A DNA stretch of 64,000 nucleotides, from contig OX467082.1 in assembly GCA_950106755.1 (NCBI GenBank), positions 434,001 through 498,000 on the forward strand, read 5' to 3'. Below the pieces are notes generated by a model that did not search any database, was not told where the DNA came from, and saw only the letters and a list, made by a program, of their open reading frames with translations. The stretch's first letter is position 1, and each line of letters begins with the position of its first letter. This DNA comes from Climacium dendroides (taxonomy: Eukaryota; Streptophyta; Bryopsida; Hypnales; Climaciaceae). Positions 10,266 to 23,324 of the stretch are shown piece by piece. The position numbers and the translations under genes are program-made.

Positions 10266-12990
10266 CACATAGGATTTTTTTATTTGCCCGGGCAACCCAA
10301 AAAAAAGTCAAAACCCCCCTAGCATAGTCAAAGTATACGCCTAGTTGGCATACTATGGCTAAAAATGGGTATTTATACCCCTCAACCCATATAACTGCCA
10401 ATATGACTAATGTCTGAAGCGACTGCTTCTAAACTACTGGAGTCAGTCATATCCCGAGTCATCTATAGTGATTTCTGCGTGAGTCATATTTTTTGATTTT
10501 ACGACTCACTACAGTCATATTTTGCAGTCATAAAACACTGCCATTGTTGTAGTGCTAGTTGGCCAGAAACCATCCTTTAAAACAGAAGATGAAGGTAGTG
10601 GTTCTAGCAATGCTATCTTGACGCCACGCCAGTAGTGCACTACGTGCTCATAACGTCTTCGGTACTCCCCAGTGCGATCTTGATTGCACAAATGCTCCCA
10701 GTACTTTACAAATCCGGATATGCCCTTCAAGATGTCCTCCGTGCCTTTCATTGGACTTGGCAAAACTGCTTCTGGCACTCCATGTGGCCACAAACTTTGC
10801 CCTTCCAAGTCCTCCTTCCACAATTTCATTCCATTATCAGCCCCCTTTGGTAACCAATCAACATCAGTGCACAACATCTTGTACTTCATAACTGGACATC
10901 CAGTAGAGTCCAAGTAAAACTTGACTTGTTGTGGCTTTGTATGACCAACCATGATGTCATTGCCGTCTAAAACACTGCCTGCTATGAAACCTTTGAAATC
11001 TGGCACCTCCTCTATGAGGTGAGGGATTGTTGGAATGGATTCCACATCCATAAACGACTTCATAAGTGCAGGAATTGTAAGGAAGTTTTCCTTCTTCAAA
11101 AGCATGCTCCATCTTCCAAAGAGCGCATCAATGTCGTCATGAGTATGACCCACGATCATGAAGTTCACGTACACTTCACGGAAGATCTTGTTTGCAACAA
11201 GTAGAGACCAGTAACAAAAAACAAATCTGTTTTTGTTGTCTCCGGTGGCATTATCCATCTGCACATTCAGAATTGGGGGAAGTGGCATCCCTGGACATAA
11301 GGTTTCCGGTGGTGGAGGTAGCGACGCTTCACACACTTCGGCACCCTTGAGAATTGCCTTGGACAAATTTGTGGATCCTGACCCCGTAAACAATTGCCGA
11401 GAAGATGATTTCGGTGGTAATTCCAAATCTCGCAACAACTTCGCCATGGAGCCAATAGTGTAGTTGGAGTCGTGGGGAAACATATCCAAGCCATAATGCG
11501 CGTATCGAACATCACCATGACCGTGGGCAATCATGCCAGTCATCGAAACGGGCAACTTCGTGAGTCCATTAAATTCTTTAGTCTTATGGAAAAAGACCGG
11601 AGAAGCAGTTTTGGCATGGTCCATCTTGTCATGTATAATTGTCAAACATTCGTGTGGAAACTTGTGCGAGCGGTAACGATTGATGTAATACATCTCCTTA
11701 TGCGCCCGAGCAATAGCCAAATGCTTGTTAAGCCTCTTTGACCATATCAAAGCACTTTGAGATCCAGCAATACAACTTCTTCGTAGCTCTTGTAATTTGT
11801 CACACTGAACACCGAGTGAAATTATCACCAGGTTTCTTCACCTCGAACTCTGAGAACTTGGAAGACCTGATCTTGCTTAAGTTCGAAGTTGAAACCTCAA
11901 GTAATCCGAACGCTGCATTGACGTCGTTGATTTCCTTCATCTTACCCTTCCACTGAAAAGTAGAGGGAAGACACATGGAAACAACCTTGTCCCCTGACTT
12001 CAAAGTTCGAGTACGATGTGGCATGTGGTCCGCCTCCTTCTCGAGGATGCACTTTAGCATTGCAGTTGCTTGTTGGGTGTGCTTTCTCGGCTTCTCCAAT
12101 CCTGTATTCCCATGGTCTCTTGCCTCTCGTTTGTCCTTCCAATATTTGAGGTATCGGTAGAATGTGGCCTCCGGGACTTCAGAAATATGCATCCATGCTC
12201 GCATGCACACATTAATACCTTCAACTGTCACTGTCTTCCTTCCACGCGCATCCAGATGAACAGACCTATGTACTTCAGTTTTCATGTGCGACCTGAACTT
12301 GAATGATGTACATGAGTACATTCTCTCACGGAAGGCTCGAATCTTCTCCCTTGGAAACGGTTGAATGCAATTTTGAGAGCAACAAACTCTACTGGACACT
12401 AAGTTAATGGACTCTGGGGTGAGGAGTTCCTTAGATCTGCGGGATGTCACGCGAGGTGGATTTCTGAGGATACTTGAATATGGCCAAGCAGATGTTGGAG
12501 GCTGTGGATTTTGGAGGCGAGCTTGCAGTTGATTAAATTTATCCCAAGCCTCATGGTCGTGAAGGCTTGCTCCCGCGCAGTGGACTCGCTTAATCGGCCA
12601 AGCTACCAAATAGTAAATCTGCTCTTGAGGGATATCCACTTCAGAGAATGTCTTGGTGATGTGGACTGCTACATGGGTATCTCCAAGGGGACCATTAGCT
12701 CCAAGCACGAGGTCTGAGTTGACACTATGGCAAGTCCCTTCACCAACAAGTAAACCCGCCTCATTGTAGAGAGTGACACATCTTGTATTCCATAGACGAC
12801 GCGGGATGCCCTCGCATTCAGGAATGCTAACATTCATCCCTTCCAGAACAGGAAATTCTTCATCCGAGAACTCCATGTCGTTGATGGGGTCCCCGTCAAT
12901 ATTCATCTCCGTATCCTTTAGACAAAATGGTAGTCACTTTGTTCAGAAGAACAACACGTCTTTCAGTATCCGAATGAAACCATGACAATC

Positions 12991-13581
12991 AGTTCGAATC
13001 GAGCTTAACAGAGTGGATCTCGAGATCCAGAACACTCACTAAAATGATAGTACAATCTGCGTATACAAGCATCTAGAAAGGCTAAATGCTTTGAATATTT
13101 GGAAAAGGGCGCGCAGGTAGTTAAGGCATTAGAAATCCTCTTTGACAAATAAATGGGAACTTAACCACGTCAATGTCAGCTTGATTCGAGCTGACCACTG
13201 GATCTATCGATTCGCACCTATTCAATCTAATCTATAATATTCTATATCACAATCCTTACTCACGGCGACTTGAGATGACCAACCACATTATGATCATAAA
13301 TCCTCATTCAGCTCGAATCGAGCTGATCAACCACACTACATGACTATTTCCTCGTTTAGCTCTTTTCAGAGCAAATATGTGAAATTGATAATTATTTCTC
13401 AGCTGGCAAGATAAGATCTTCAAGAATTGTAGTTTAGTTCGAATCGAACTAATCATGCAATCGGTGAACTCGTTCATATGTATTCTTTGTCAACTCAGTC
13501 AACTCGAATCGAGCTGACTGTGTAGTTTCTGCACTTAGTCAATATGTTCCTTGTGTGTTAATGATAAGCTCGATTCGAACT
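12991..13581. repeat. Cluster of six A-type palindromes upstream of transposase A
   Basis: Copies or near-copies of AGCTCGANTCGAGCT start at 12991, 13178, 13310, 13436, 13501 and 13567. All lie upstream of the transposase start and its splice acceptor, apparently in a 5' leader intron. Mismatches are few and usually confined to one half-site. A separate perfect palindrome, GGATCTCGAGATCC, lies at 13015-13028. Confidence 0.85.
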
Positions 13582-13599
13582 AAATCTCCCCGGATTTTA

Positions 13600-14280
13600 C
13601 GGAATAATTGATTCAGTAATATTGAATATAGTATTCCGTATTTTTCGGCATACATTTCGGAGTTCCTTTAGCACTGCGACAATTCTACTTCATCAACAAC
13701 GAGGTTCCTGAAATGGTAGAATTAAATTGGTAATGAAGGGCAAATTGCTTCATACAATCATCGTTACGAAACTATAGAAATGGCCGACGCGTTCATCAGT
13801 ACACCAAAGTTGCGAAGTCCTGAACTCTATATCAATCAAACCGCGATACGGAAACAGCAAAGCATCAAACGGAAGTCGCATACCACCACATCACATACAT
13901 CTCATTCAAAAAAAATATGAAAGCATCCCCGCATCTGCAAGAAACAAGTGTGGCACTTACAAGTCCTTCATAAATGCTGAGGGGAAAGCACACGCAAGTC
14001 GACTCGGACGACGACAGAGAGAAAGAAAAAAAGAAGATTATTGAATTCCGTGGGAAGGCGTACTCCCCAGTCAATGGCGGGAACTTCTGGGCGGCAAGAG
14101 AACAGCGTGAACTGAAATTTGAAATGCGTCACTGTAGGGCTTCCTAGAATCAGGGAGTACTTTGAAAAAGCACAGCCAAAAATGAGCATCCGAAGCGAAC
14201 TTCCGGGGTACTATTAGATGTACATTCCAATCATACATTCCCGAGAATATGGAACGCATACTTTCCAGGGAAATACTCTA
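13600..14280 (-). promoter_or_regulatory. Probable leader/promoter region of transposase A
   Basis: The minus strand here includes a CT-rich tract (about 14045-14010) typical of plant 5' leaders. The region lies upstream of the palindrome-bearing leader intron. No coding homology. Promoter assignment is by position only. Confidence 0.3.
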
Positions 14281-14289
14281 AAGTTTAAC

Positions 14290-15480
14290 TAGAGGTTGGT
14301 ACTTCTGAATTCATAATTAGTATTTTGTTAGAATTTAAGTGCATTATATCATATAGAATGCAGAAACAAAAATTTGATAAATCTTCAAATTAAAATTTAT
14401 TTTAAAAAAAATTATGAAGAATCGGTTCGTCCTTGCTATGCTATGCATTCATCATTTGAATTTCAGTATAATTTTTATGTATTAGATAGAATAAGCAATA
14501 CTTTTCAAAATAAATATTCAACTAAAAACTATTAAATTTTTCGTAAATTTTTTTTGAAATGAGCAAACTTTGATATATACAACAGAAATTCATTAAACGA
14601 TTTATGTTAAATAATATACATTAATGATACATTAAAATGCATTAGAAATTTGAATCAATTATTACAAACAATGGCAATCCATATTCTAGAATAAAAAAGA
14701 AACACTTCTGAAATGTAAATTTCAAGATTTCCATAAACAACTTAATTGTTGTGAAATCAAAAATAGGCATGAATGTTTTTTAAACAAAATGAATGCACTA
14801 TTAATTCAATATATTCCATATTAATAAGAATATTAAATCTACTAATAACAGGTTCAAAAAACATAACAACTCTAGAGTCCAGATTGAAAAATTCAGTATT
14901 CTATATAAATAAATGCATCTATTTAATAGTAAATCCTACAAATGTAAAATACATTCTCCACAATAATTTTAAGTTTACTTAATTACAACAAATCCAGGTC
15001 ACTCTACACTTCGGAGATGGAACACATATTGATTGTAGAAACATCTACAATTTAGAACTTTTTGGTTCATTTGGCTAATGAAATAGACATGTAAATGAGA
15101 GAAAAAATTGTAATAGAAATTAAAAACGCCCTATTCAATGATAATGCATGGGCACCTCATGAAAAAAATAATGTAATTCAATTTTTCCACGTGGCTCAAG
15201 GTTCATGCTAAACTGACTGAGCCTGCACTTTATCTCACAAAGTCAAAAAAAATATGCAATAAAAGTGCAAATGAGAAAGGAAAAATTCATAGAAGTTGCA
15301 ATCACGCTCTTCTTTAACAATCCATGGACATCTAATCAAAAAAATAATGTAAATGAATATTTCCACGTGCCTCAAAGTTCATACATAAAAGGCCAAGTCT
15401 GTACGAACGTCATTAACGTTATAGTACCTTGTGGTACGAACGTCATAATACCTTGAGATACCAACGTCATGAAATTCAAT
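14290..15480. repeat. AT-rich dispersed repeat in the spacer of element A
   Basis: 14430-14780 is recognisably similar, in the same orientation, to 35330-35700 (shared words such as TGCTATGC, ATTAGATAGAAT and TTACAAA). The rest is AT-rich with no gene. Confidence 0.5.
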
Positions 15481-15489
15481 CAAGGCCAA

Positions 15490-16560
15490 TCTAGATGGTC
15501 CAAAAACTTGTGTACACAAGCTCTAAATTCTTTTCCGATGTGGTTTGGATCAATGCATGTGTTTAAAAAAATACATTCATTTGGTGATCCACATGTATTT
15601 ATAAACCTACACTATTAAAATTGACTATAGTTTGCGGTACCAATGTCATGAAAATCAATCAAGACCAATTTAGATGGGCCTACAGTATTTCCGCACAAGT
15701 TCTAAATATTTTTTGGTTGTGGATTTGGTCAATGCATGTGTGGAAAAAAAAATGGGTGTCTCACATGTATTTTCAAACGTAAAGTCTTCAAATTGATTGT
15801 ATTTTTGAGTCCGAATGTCATGAAAATCAATGAAGGCCAATTTAGATGGGCCCAAAGTCTTTTCCCACAAGTTTTAAATTTTTTTTGGTTGTGGATTTGG
15901 TCAATGCATGTGTAAAAAAAATAAATGGGTGTTCCCCATGTTTTTGGAAACGTAAAGTCTTCAAATTGACTGTATTTTTAGGTCCCAATGTCATGAAAAT
16001 CAATGAAGGCCAATTTAGATGGGCCCAAAGTCTTTTCCCACAAGTTTTAAATTTTTTTTGGTTTTGGATGAGGTCAATGCATGTGTTAAAAAAATAAATG
16101 GATGTCCCACATGTTTTTTCAAACGTAAAGTCTTCAAATTGATTGTATTTTTAGGTCCCAATGTCATGAAAATCATTCAAGGCCAATTTAGATGGGCCTA
16201 CAGTATTTCCGCACAAGTTCTAAATATTTTTTGGTTGTGGATTTGGTCAATGCATGTGTGAAAAAAAATAAATGGATGTCCCACATGTATTTTCAAACGT
16301 AAAGTCTTCAAATTGACTGTATTTTTGAGTCCGAATGTCATGAAAATCAATGAAGGCCAATTTAGATGGGCCCAAAGTCTTTTCCCACAAGTTTTAAATT
16401 TTTTTTGGTTGTGGATTTGGTCAATGCATGTGTGAAAAAAATAAATGGGTGTCCCACATGTATTTTCAAACGTAAAGTCTTCAAATTGACTGTATTTTTA
16501 GGTCCCACTGTCATGAAAATCAATGAAGGCCAATTTAGATGGGCCCAAAGTATTTTCCCA
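15490..16560. repeat. 173-bp tandem satellite in element A
   Basis: The marker TTTAGATGGGCC recurs at 15669, 15841, 16014, 16187, 16361 and 16534, with a diverged first unit near 15490, so about seven units of 172-174 bp. Units are AT-rich and produce repeated spurious ORFs. Its position in the spacer between divergent genes parallels the 177-bp satellite of element B, but the two sequences are unrelated. Confidence 0.9.
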
Positions 16561-16843
16561 CAAGTTCTACATGTTTGTGGAAAAGAATTGATATTAGAGT
16601 GGATTAATATAATGACATTAGAGAGGTGGCATGCTAATTGTTTATTTTGGCTTCAAACTTCATTCACATATTATATGTATACATACAATAAATCAATACA
16701 CTTGTGAAGATTTCAATTCTAAATTTGGAAATGCCAATTATCTTATATCACTCTATTTTTACTTCTGAATTTCAACTCTCTTCATTCACCATAATGTTTT
16801 TGTAATTTCCCAAGATTTAAAGATGTGATATTGTACTAGCTAA

Positions 16844-16974
16844 AGGCCATATTTGTTAAAATGAGACGAAATGGTCATTTTGAGACTTCAACCCTATAAC
16901 AATTATAGTGATTTTTTTCTCCAGTCAAAGATAAAATGAGAGTGCTCATTGTCTCATTTTAATGAATATGGCCT
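16844..16974. mobile_element. 131-bp MITE-like inverted-repeat element
   Basis: Ends AGGCCATATTTGTTAAAATG... and its inverted partner match over 24 bp with two mismatches. The TIR contains the CATTAAAATGAGA motif seen at the ends of elements A, B and C. No clear target duplication. Confidence 0.6.
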
Positions 16975-17575
16975 GCCTATTGTATTCCTATAATATGACA
17001 AATTCTGATAAAATTGGAATTACTTAGTTGGTGCTTGCTTTGGTAAGGAAACATTATAATCCATCATTTATTATTATAATGACATTCTTAAAATTAAAAT
17101 CTTCACAAGTGTATTGATTTATTGGGTATAAATCTTTTTATAAGTTTCCATTTACTATTACTTTATTTTTTCATCAAAATGCAAAAGAAAATGTATAATC
17201 CAAAAAGCGTATGACATGCTCAAAAAGGTTATTGGTCAAAAAAGTGAATACAATGAAAAATGATAACTAATCGAAGTTTAGAATGCAAAAGAAAGGTCCA
17301 GGTAACACTACACTAATGATGATAAGTAGTGTTATCCATACTAATTATTTTAGAAATGCTATAAGTTTTTACTCTTCATAAATATTTTTACGAAAACCAT
17401 AACTCCTAGTATCATTCTAAGTGGGAAAACTCTACATCCATAGTTGGTAAAAATATTCATCAAGAATGAAAACTTATGACTTTTCTAAATAAATTAATAT
17501 AGGTAATAATATTTATCATCATTAGAGTAATGACAACATACTAGTATTAATAGTCATTAATGTAGTCGTTACAAA
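16975..17575. other. AT-rich spacer, nothing recognised
   Basis: No gene-like ORF. A loose inverted similarity exists around 17330-17520 (TAAGTAGTGTTATCCATACTAATTATTT versus its complement), suggesting a decayed foldback. Confidence 0.35.
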
Positions 17576-17579
17576 GGGA

Positions 17580-19500
17580 CCTGGTTTGGACCCGGTTCGA
17601 ACACCAGAAGGGGGCGGATAAGAAGAGGTCGGGTAAGAGGGGGTCGAGTATCAGCGGGAGGTCGGTCACCAGGCAACAGGGTGGGTTAGTATACCAGAAG
17701 GGGGCGGGTATTATCAGAAGCCGGCTTTGGGGTTAGGGTTTGGCGCCCTCCTTTGCATTCCGTTTTTTTTCTCATTTCCTGTTGCTGCGCCGTGTGATCG
17801 CTGTGTGATCGTGTTCGTGTTGCTGTGCCGTGTGATTGCCGTGTGATTGTGTGAGTGCATTGCATTTTTTGGGGAGTGCGCGGAAATTGGAAGTGAGTGC
17901 ATTGTATTAGCTTGAGTTGTTTCTATCTTCCTCTGAGTGCGCTTTTGGAGCACTCGACAAGGCAGACAAAAACCTGTAGTTGCTAGGGTTTTCAGAACGT
18001 GCTCCATTGGAATTTGAAGGCGACCCTAAGACTTCTACTCTGTCTGATAAACAGATATTTAGAATTGGTTTAGTTGATTTGTAACCCATTGTGCTAACTT
18101 CATCTCTGTTTTCCTTTGGTTTGTAGCAAAAATATTACCGTGGTTGCCTTCTCAGTTTCCCATTGATCCCGAATATTGTTCTAGAACTGTAAATTGAATC
18201 AATGCCCCCTGTATCCTTCTTGTGAGTGCCACTACGCTTCTGGAGCATGCGGTAAGGCAAGCTCGAGTGCGCTTCTGGAGTACGCGGCTGTGGCAAACAA
18301 CAACCTGCAACTCTTGTTCCGGATTTAGAGCGTGCTCAAGTGACATTTCAGGGTTTTGAATATCGAATTTGGTGGCTGTAGCGCTGGAACGGAAACGGGA
18401 ACTCGAAGCTTCCAAGAGGTGACAATTTCCTTGTAAGTTACTATCGATCTTGTGCATTTTGTTGTGGAGACGTGAGTCCTGCTTCCTGCGATATGTCAAT
18501 TTTGGTTTTCAACTGGTATGTCAATTGCGATATTTGGTTTTCAGCTGGTATGTTAATTGGTATTCAGTGACAATTTTTTGGTATGTCAGCGGGTATGTCA
18601 ACTGCAATATGGAGTTTGCTTCAGTGACAATTCGTTTGGTGCAGTTTGGTTCTTAGTGGGATGTAAGTGGATTTGGCAATTGTAGTGTGCAATTTTTCAC
18701 AGGAATCTTTAGGGAGGGAAATTTAGACCCAGAAGGTGCAAAGTTAATGGTTTTGTGTGGTACCTGAATTAGGTCACTTGGTTTATTGTCTTGTATGTAT
18801 TGGATTGAGTTTTCATGTTTTTGAATTTTTGTGTTTTATTATTTAGTATGAATGGCTTTAGGTTCGTAGTGTTCTTATTCCATATGCAATTGACGAAGTA
18901 TTTGAATTGCATATGATGTCACCTGCAGCAGCCTAAACTTGTTTGCACATTTGACTATGCAGGTGCAGTTAATGTGGTTCAATATTGCGGATTTGGGACA
19001 ATTTGGAGGGACTTTGCTTCTGTTAATTTAATTCCGTGGTAGTAGTTTTGCATTAAGTGGTTCTTCTTCATCGACTTATTTCTCAGTGGTATGATGCCTA
19101 TTTCATTTGTTTTGCATCTGGTAGAGGTTGAATCATTTTTTTATCATGGGTTTAAAGAGGTTAGCAAGGTCTGTGTTACGGTCTGAGTAGGGGTTTAGTA
19201 GGGTTCGCTCACGAGTTCTTAGGGTCTGTTGATAACATTCTGGTCATGGTCAACTATAGGGTTAGCTTTAGCGACAGTCAAATGCGAATTCAGCTCGAAC
19301 AGCACTGAATGTCGAAAATGCACTCCCGTTAATCAGATGGGTTCGAGCTGAATATGCAACAAGTAGAACCACCCAACCAACTCGACTGGAGCAAAATCCT
19401 GATTTTCGGACCTTAGCAACAGCAAGAAAGAAGAAAAGTACAATAAATGCAATCATAACCAAAAGGAACGACTCTCCAGACAATGATAAATCCCACTGTA
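17580..19500 (+). promoter_or_regulatory. Probable promoter/leader region of cargo A
   Basis: Composition becomes GC-richer at 17580. A segment near 17900-18010 (GAGTGCGCTTTTGGAGCAC...) is partly repeated near 18225-18350, suggesting a duplicated leader exon. Half-site matches to the A palindrome appear near 19290-19390. No coding homology. Assignment is by position upstream of the cargo leader acceptor at 20305. Confidence 0.3.
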
Positions 19501-19503
19501 CTC

Positions 19504-20264
19504 AACTCGAATCGAGCTGATTTTAAACAGGACGGTCCATCAATCTAGAGTAATGTTATTGTCAAACCGACTAAAACAACAACAATGTAACGAATAACCA
19601 AAGATACATTTAACAGCAAAACTAAATTAGCTCGAATCGAGCTAAAACAACTCAATTTCAATAAAAATATGTCAAAACCACAAAAGCGTCCACAAAGTCA
19701 AGAAGATTAACTTTAATATACAAACTAAGAACATGACATTGACAAGTCCACAAAGCCTAAAAGTCCCCGTCAAAAAAAATAAAAAAACTAAAACGTTAAA
19801 AAATCGATATCACACAAACTTTAAAACGTGCAACGACCAGAACAAACCAGACAAAACCAGACAATCAACTCGAATTGAGCTCAATACACAGTAAAACTTG
19901 ACACATCATAATGCCTCTCACAACAACAGAAAACCAACCACACAAAAATGACAACAGAAGCGCAATGATACCAGAAACCGCCACCTAAGAGTTCGATTCG
20001 AGCTCTCCCAGTATTAATATAGCACAACACAAGTAGATAATGAAACAAATCTAAATCGGACACTCGATGGTGAAAAAAACATCGAACCAGGAAGCTCGAC
20101 TCGAGCTCTTATAAGCATTAGTGACATAAACATACTTGCGAAAATGAGAGGATTAACAAAAGAATGACAGATAGACAACATGTAGCAAAACGAATAGACA
20201 TTGGCTCCCATGTAGAAGGAAATGCAGAGATAATTAAACTGAATCTATCAGCTCGAATCGAGCT
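19504..20264. repeat. Cluster of six A-type palindromes upstream of cargo A
   Basis: Copies of AGCTCGANTCGAGCT or one-to-two-mismatch variants start at 19504, 19629, 19867, 19990, 20093 and 20250. They precede the splice acceptor directly before the cargo ATG at 20306, so they appear to lie in a leader intron. Confidence 0.87.
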
Positions 20265-21758
20265 AAATGAATAAGCTAACACGTTGAACACAGTACAACG
20301 TGCAGATGGATAGCCAAGTTGAGAAGCTGAAACAATACTTCACAAGGACAGAAGTCCTGAAGGTTAGTGAAGATGACGGGGACGACTTCCTCGACGACGG
20401 GGAGTACTGGGAATTCACTTACCCCGAGAGGGTTGAGTGTTGGAGCCTTACCATGATCCCCTGTACAGAGCTCATTGCCTTCTGCGTGAAATACAAGGGG
20501 ATGAGCTGCTTCCTCCCCATGTCCTACGAAGAGCAAGTAAAGGACATGGTGGAAGACATTCCGCCAACGATTAAAATACATTGTCAAATGGCTGTCTTGG
20601 GTGTCCCCGCCAAAGATCAATACAACTTCACCATCCACTTCAACTCCCAGAAAATACCATTCCGCGTGACAAATCTCATTCGTAGTCTTGAAACTACGTT
20701 GTTTCAGGACCACATGAAGGAGCTCGAGGAGAAGGTGAACGAGAGGGTCTTCTTGAAAGAAAACGGAGATCCGATATCAGGCCACAAACTATGTAGGAAG
20801 CTCAGGCAAATGTTCCAAGACTTTACTTGTCTGAAAACAAAAATAACCATAGAGCGGGAAAGCAAAACTGCCCGCACCGTGTCCTTGAATGTGGAGAGCC
20901 AGGGAGGGAGTCAGATCTCCACTGACAAGCAACCTCTTGTGGATACACAGAGGAGGGAGAAACGAAACAAAAAGCCTGTTGATCCCGGGAGACAACAAAG
21001 GCAAACCAGTAACCTTGCCTCATCCTCCCAACAGAAGTCCATGGAGAAATCGGGAGATCAGTCCGGCGTTGACGACATTGCCTGCGACTTCAGTGACATT
21101 CTCGAGTCCTTGCAGGTGAACAGGAAGCCGGACTACGAAGAGTCCAACAAGGCCTATAAGAGGTTCTGGACTGCTTGCACGGACGTGTTCTTGTACAAGA
21201 TGGAGAAGAAGACCCTTCCCATCGACAAACTTATTCAGGCACCGGCCACGCTGAACATCCGAAGCAAGGAGGATCGCATCGTCGAAGATATGATGTACTG
21301 GCTCGTAAATATGCCAGACCACAGCAATCGGCAGATGCTCTGCGTGATGCTCGTGAACAAGCCCACAAGAGACAGTGATGATTCGTGGGAAGAAATCAAG
21401 GACGGCGATTTCTACATTATAAACGAGCAGCACAGTGTGTGGGCAAGCAAACTAATGCAGGACCCCAAGTACAATGTCGCGCCCAAGATCGTCAACGACT
21501 ACCGATCATGGAGTTGCTACATTGTGTAGACCGAGGACACTGAAATTCTGCGATCCATTTCAACGTATTACAACCACGTGAACCACTTTCAAGCAATCCA
21601 GCCATCGTGGGCCACGAACATTCTAGGGGCACGGAAGGTCTGGGAGGAGATGGGGAAACCGCGGAACCCCAAGGATGACACCTCCTCTGGATCTATTACA
21701 AGCTCCCGGCGGTCCAAGGAGGCGCACATCAATAAGATGAAATACGCGGTAAGTATTC

Positions 21759-21773
21759 ACCTCGACTCGAGCT
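21759..21773. repeat. A-type palindrome in cargo intron 1
   Basis: ACCTCGACTCGAGCT, one mismatch to the consensus, begins 10 nt into intron 1 (donor at 21749). A more degenerate site follows at 21821-21835. Element B has its palindrome at the equivalent place (41766-41780). Confidence 0.85.
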
Positions 21774-23277
21774 CAAATTGCATTGGGATATGTCCCTCCC
21801 TCGAAACCCCGTAGTAGTTCAGCTCCAGTCAAGCTCATTCATTAACTGTCAGACAATGTGACAATTTGTTGCAGGAATTCCTGAAGGCCATGCAGATGCG
21901 GTTCTCCATGATCGACGTCGCCAAGAGTCAGACCAAGGCTAAAGGAAAAGACGCAAAAAATAGTCTGGTGATAACCAACGAGGTAAAAATTATCACAGCA
22001 CCAGACGAAGTCTTCAACCTCTGGAGTGAGGTCATCTCTAGTGCGGCACATGGCGAGCTCGTTGACCCAGACACACTCAAGAAGTTCAACGCGAAGCCTT
22101 TATGGAAAACGGAGAACGGAATGCTCAATAAGGAGTATTTCAAATTCTTCGGGAATCTCACGTACGAGGACCTGAAGAAGCTCGCCAACCATATTTTGAA
22201 TAAGTCTGGCGACAAAAGAAAGCAGCCTCATCCGAAAGTGACGATCAAGCAGTCATCGTCAGTTTTGGAAAGTTGCTACTCATCAAGTGCTTGGATTGAG
22301 AGGTGCAAACGAAAACAGTTCGTGAAGAAAGAGTTGAACAAAATTGACCCGTCACTTGGATTCCTGAACGCGGACAATGAGGTTGTGCCGGAGAAATGGA
22401 AGGAGTTTAAGTCCAAACATTTTGTGACCTCGGCCATAATGAATGTTCTCCTGGAAAGGCCTGGGAAGGAGTTCTTTTCAGAGATTAAGCAATTGAAGTC
22501 TAAGAATAAGTCCACATAAGAAATTTCTAAGCACGCTGCTGAGTTCTTCAAGGTCTTCCTAAGAGAGAGAAAGAATTTTGTCCCACCGTCAGCAGTGGCG
22601 TACTATGCGCCATACAACATCAAGGACGACAGACACACGGCATGGCCAACCGGTGTGTGGACTGTGGACACCCCGGCTGATCTGAAAGTCGGGGTCATTG
22701 ACTTCCGTTTGATTCTGGGAGTGTTGTCCAAGCAGAAGGGCACTATTGCGATTCCCTACTTCAACACCGTCATGTTGTCGTTGATGGGGAAGCGCAAGCC
22801 CCTGTTGGAGGAGGTCCCAATCTGGCTTTTCATCTGTGCGAATGTAATGGAGCAGATGCAAGTAACGGCATTTGTGCAGAACCACGAGGAGTTGCACAAG
22901 TTTAGGTGCGAGTATGTGGACTACATGCCCGGGGACTACGAGCGTCTGGGTGACATGTCATCGGCAAAGGCAAAGTCCCATGCCAAGGTCCTGCTCATGT
23001 TCTTAATCAAACTCGAGTACTGCACGGACGTAAAAATCCCGAATGCATTTTGGGCTCCGGACACACCAATCTTCAACACGCCACGCGGGTACAATGAACT
23101 GGAATTCCGCCTATACAACGTAGAGCTTCGTATGGAATTCTACTTGTGGGTGGTGAAGTCCTTCTGCAAGGCTGGTGATAGTGTGTTCTCGGTCTTTGCC
23201 GGAGGGAAGTTCACATGTACTGCGGTGGTATGCCCTCTTCCCTCACATTCCTTCAAACTCACTATGAGTGTCACATC

Positions 23278-23324
23278 AGTTCGAATCGAGCTTAATTGTC
23301 TGTTGATTCAGCTCCACTCGAGCT
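23278..23324. repeat. Two A-type palindromes in cargo intron 2
   Basis: AGTTCGAATCGAGCT at 23278 and AGCTCCACTCGAGCT at 23310, both inside the 143-bp intron 23228-23370. The matching intron of element B carries three B-type sites. Confidence 0.85.

Larger units (their letters stand above)
7925..10554. mobile_element. Non-autonomous CACTA (En/Spm-type) transposon
   Basis: Terminal inverted repeats begin CACTACAACAATGGCAGTGT and match perfectly for 32 bp (7925-7956 and 10523-10554). The flanking trinucleotide CTA occurs on both sides (7922-7924 and 10555-10557), the 3-bp duplication expected for CACTA elements. No transposase ORF lies inside. The interior has simple-sequence arrays and a subterminal array of ~38-bp repeats. 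It sits within the transposase gene of element A, so it inserted after A arrived. Confidence 0.93.
7435..12906 (-). pseudogene. Transposase-like protein of element A, broken by a CACTA insertion
   Basis: ATG at 12906 follows a splice acceptor (CTAAAG, 12921-12916). Without the insertion it is about 945 aa and aligns end to end with 51822-54658. Order: an N-terminal module ending in YLVAWPI, like the DUF8039-type module of plant transposon proteins; a CCSQNC cysteine cluster near residue 175; a helical region; an RNase H-like core with Asp in IIHDKMDHAK, in QMDNATGDNKN and in HTHDDIDALFGRW (DUF7869-like); and a C-terminal BAH/Tudor-like segment (FEGYFVAVRPAEG). Lesions: a net 2-nt loss at about 11803-11812 and a 2630-bp CACTA element between 7924 and 10555. 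Removing that element plus one CTA restores the reading frame there. Family names are from memory of motifs. Confidence 0.7.

Noticed and set aside
15846..16707. Repeated ORFs beginning MGPKSFPTSFKFFLV
   Set aside because: Each is one unit of the 173-bp satellite; no conserved stop or start logic beyond the repeat.
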